NCBI GenBank assembly: GCA_012515725.1
Contig: JAAYXU010000148.1
Location: 1 to 6,486, forward strand
Direction: 5' to 3'
DNA length: 6,486 bases
DNA from: Clostridiales bacterium
Lineage (GTDB): Bacteria > Bacillota > Clostridia > Christensenellales > UMGS416
Shown here: positions 5,836 to 6,486 of the stretch, in pieces
How positions within the stretch are numbered: the stretch's first letter is position 1
Layout of the letters: each line of letters starts with the position of its first letter
Translations under genes and position numbers: made by a program
Notes under the pieces: model-generated
Database searches by the model: none
Told to the model about the DNA's origin: nothing
Seen by the model: only the letters and a program-made list of their open reading frames with translations

Positions 5836-6486
5836 TTACCGCAATATTGCCTGAATCCTTTCCTCCATCGCGTCGGCCTCAGCTTTCCCCAGATATCCGG
5901 TTATCATATCTATGCGCACGCTTCCATGGACGGGAATCGACCGAACCTGCCCGTGTTCTTTGGCGTAGGCGTATCCCTTGTGATAGCCGGTGGCGGGCAG
6001 TACCAGACCCAGCGCATCCTCGTCGCCGGTTCGCGATATCCAGCGCACGCCCACAGGCAGCTGCTCGGGCCGGAACGCCGTGTAGAACGCGCCGCCCCCG
6101 GCCAGCCGCTCCATGCTGTGGGCCCATCCGTCCGCGTCGGCCTCGAAGAGGATCGCAAGCACGATCTCCGGGTCGTAGATCTGCGTTGCGGAGTCGATCA
6201 GCTGATGGCGCTTCGGGTCTTGGGCGACGCGCTCCATCCAGGCGTCCAGAGCGTCCCGCTGCGGGCCGCTCATATCGGGCGGTACGTCATGGAATACCTT
6301 GACGTGCTCGGTATCCGCGTACGCGCTGTCCACGATGCGCGAACCATCCACCGGCCGGAAATTGATATGGCACAGGTACATATACTCCATCGGGCGGCTG
6401 CGCAGGTTGGTAAGCGTCATAGAGACCCGCGCGACGGTCTCCTCCTCGTAGAGCCGCACTTCGGGCTCGGCCGCGTACTGCGTGCC
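5836..6486 (-). CDS. DUF4432-like / aldose-1-epimerase-superfamily protein, C-terminal part, 5' end outside window
   Basis: The minus-strand frame is open to the window edge and ends at TAA (5838-5836), giving 216 visible residues; the N-terminus is missing. The segment PMEYMYLCHINFRPVDG resembles the conserved P-x-x-y-x-H-x-N-F block of the DUF4432 branch of the galactose mutarotase-like beta-sandwich superfamily, whose histidine lies in the sugar pocket. The later block ALGLVLPATGYHKGYAYAKE matches the family's C-terminal conserved region. In classical mutarotases a catalytic glutamate stands near this point (E-P); here the residues before PAT are VL, so ordinary mutarotase activity should not be assumed. 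DUF4432 proteins are usually about 300 residues or more, consistent with truncation by the window. It is convergent with the peptide importer and probably part of a separate, sugar-related unit. Confidence 0.7.
   Translation of the reverse strand, partial: GTQYAAEPEVRLYEEETVARVSMTLTNLRSRPMEYMYLCHINFRPVDGSRIVDSAYADTEHVKVFHDVPPDMSGPQRDALDAWMERVAQDPKRHQLIDSATQIYDPEIVLAILFEADADGWAHSMERLAGGGAFYTAFRPEQLPVGVRWISRTGDEDALGLVLPATGYHKGYAYAKEHGQVRSIPVHGSVRIDMITGYLGKAEADAMEERIQAILR

Noticed and set aside
5727..6302. 191-codon plus-strand open frame opposite the DUF4432-like gene
   Set aside because: Its translation is arginine/proline-rich low-quality sequence, it starts inside the inverted repeat, and it lies over a minus-strand frame with recognisable family motifs. 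It is a shadow of that gene.
1..6486. CRISPR array, tRNA, rRNA, insertion sequence or defence-system genes
   Set aside because: I saw no regularly spaced direct repeats, no cloverleaf-type sequence, no transposase or integrase motif and no defence-related domain in any plausible frame.

Overview
The window is part of a bacterial chromosome that most likely comes from a Gram-positive Clostridia-type anaerobe (Firmicutes). Four things point that way: the opp/dpp gene order, strong purine-rich ribosome binding sites, tight gene packing, and an OppC-type permease with a large extracellular insert. The genes are moderately GC-rich, yet AUA isoleucine codons are unusually common. No ribosomal RNA or other phylogenetic marker is present, so the taxonomy is inference.

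Positions 1-5608 hold the body of one plus-strand operon for an oligopeptide/dipeptide-type (peptide/nickel family) ABC importer. In order it contains the last 36 codons of a probable extracellular solute-binding protein (1-111); a 137-base gap with a strong hairpin and a competing alternative hairpin; an OppB/DppB-type permease (249-1235); an OppC/DppC-type permease of 589 residues, about twice the usual length (1251-3020); an OppD/DppD-type ATPase (3034-4260); an OppF/DppF-type ATPase (4265-5320); and a small single-pass membrane protein of unknown function (5321-5608). From the first permease on, genes are separated by 0 to 15 bases, so they are almost certainly co-transcribed and translationally coupled. 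The binding protein captures peptide outside the cell, the two permeases form the channel, and the two non-identical ATPases power import. The exact substrate cannot be read from the sequence.

Positions 5609-5835 are a convergent intergenic region without a gene. It holds a short GC-rich hairpin followed by AT-rich sequence (possible operon terminator) and a 90-base element bounded by perfect 24-base inverted repeats.

Positions 5836-6486 are the C-terminal part of a minus-strand gene that runs off the window. It resembles the DUF4432 branch of the aldose-1-epimerase (galactose mutarotase-like) superfamily and is probably unrelated to the transporter operon.

The best candidate for something undescribed is the extracellular insert in the OppC-type permease. 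It appears to be built of four tandem alpha/beta repeats of about 63-70 residues. Other points of interest are identical four-cysteine motifs in both ATPases, an N-terminal charged extension on the OppD-type ATPase, the small membrane protein at the operon end, and the two non-coding structures.
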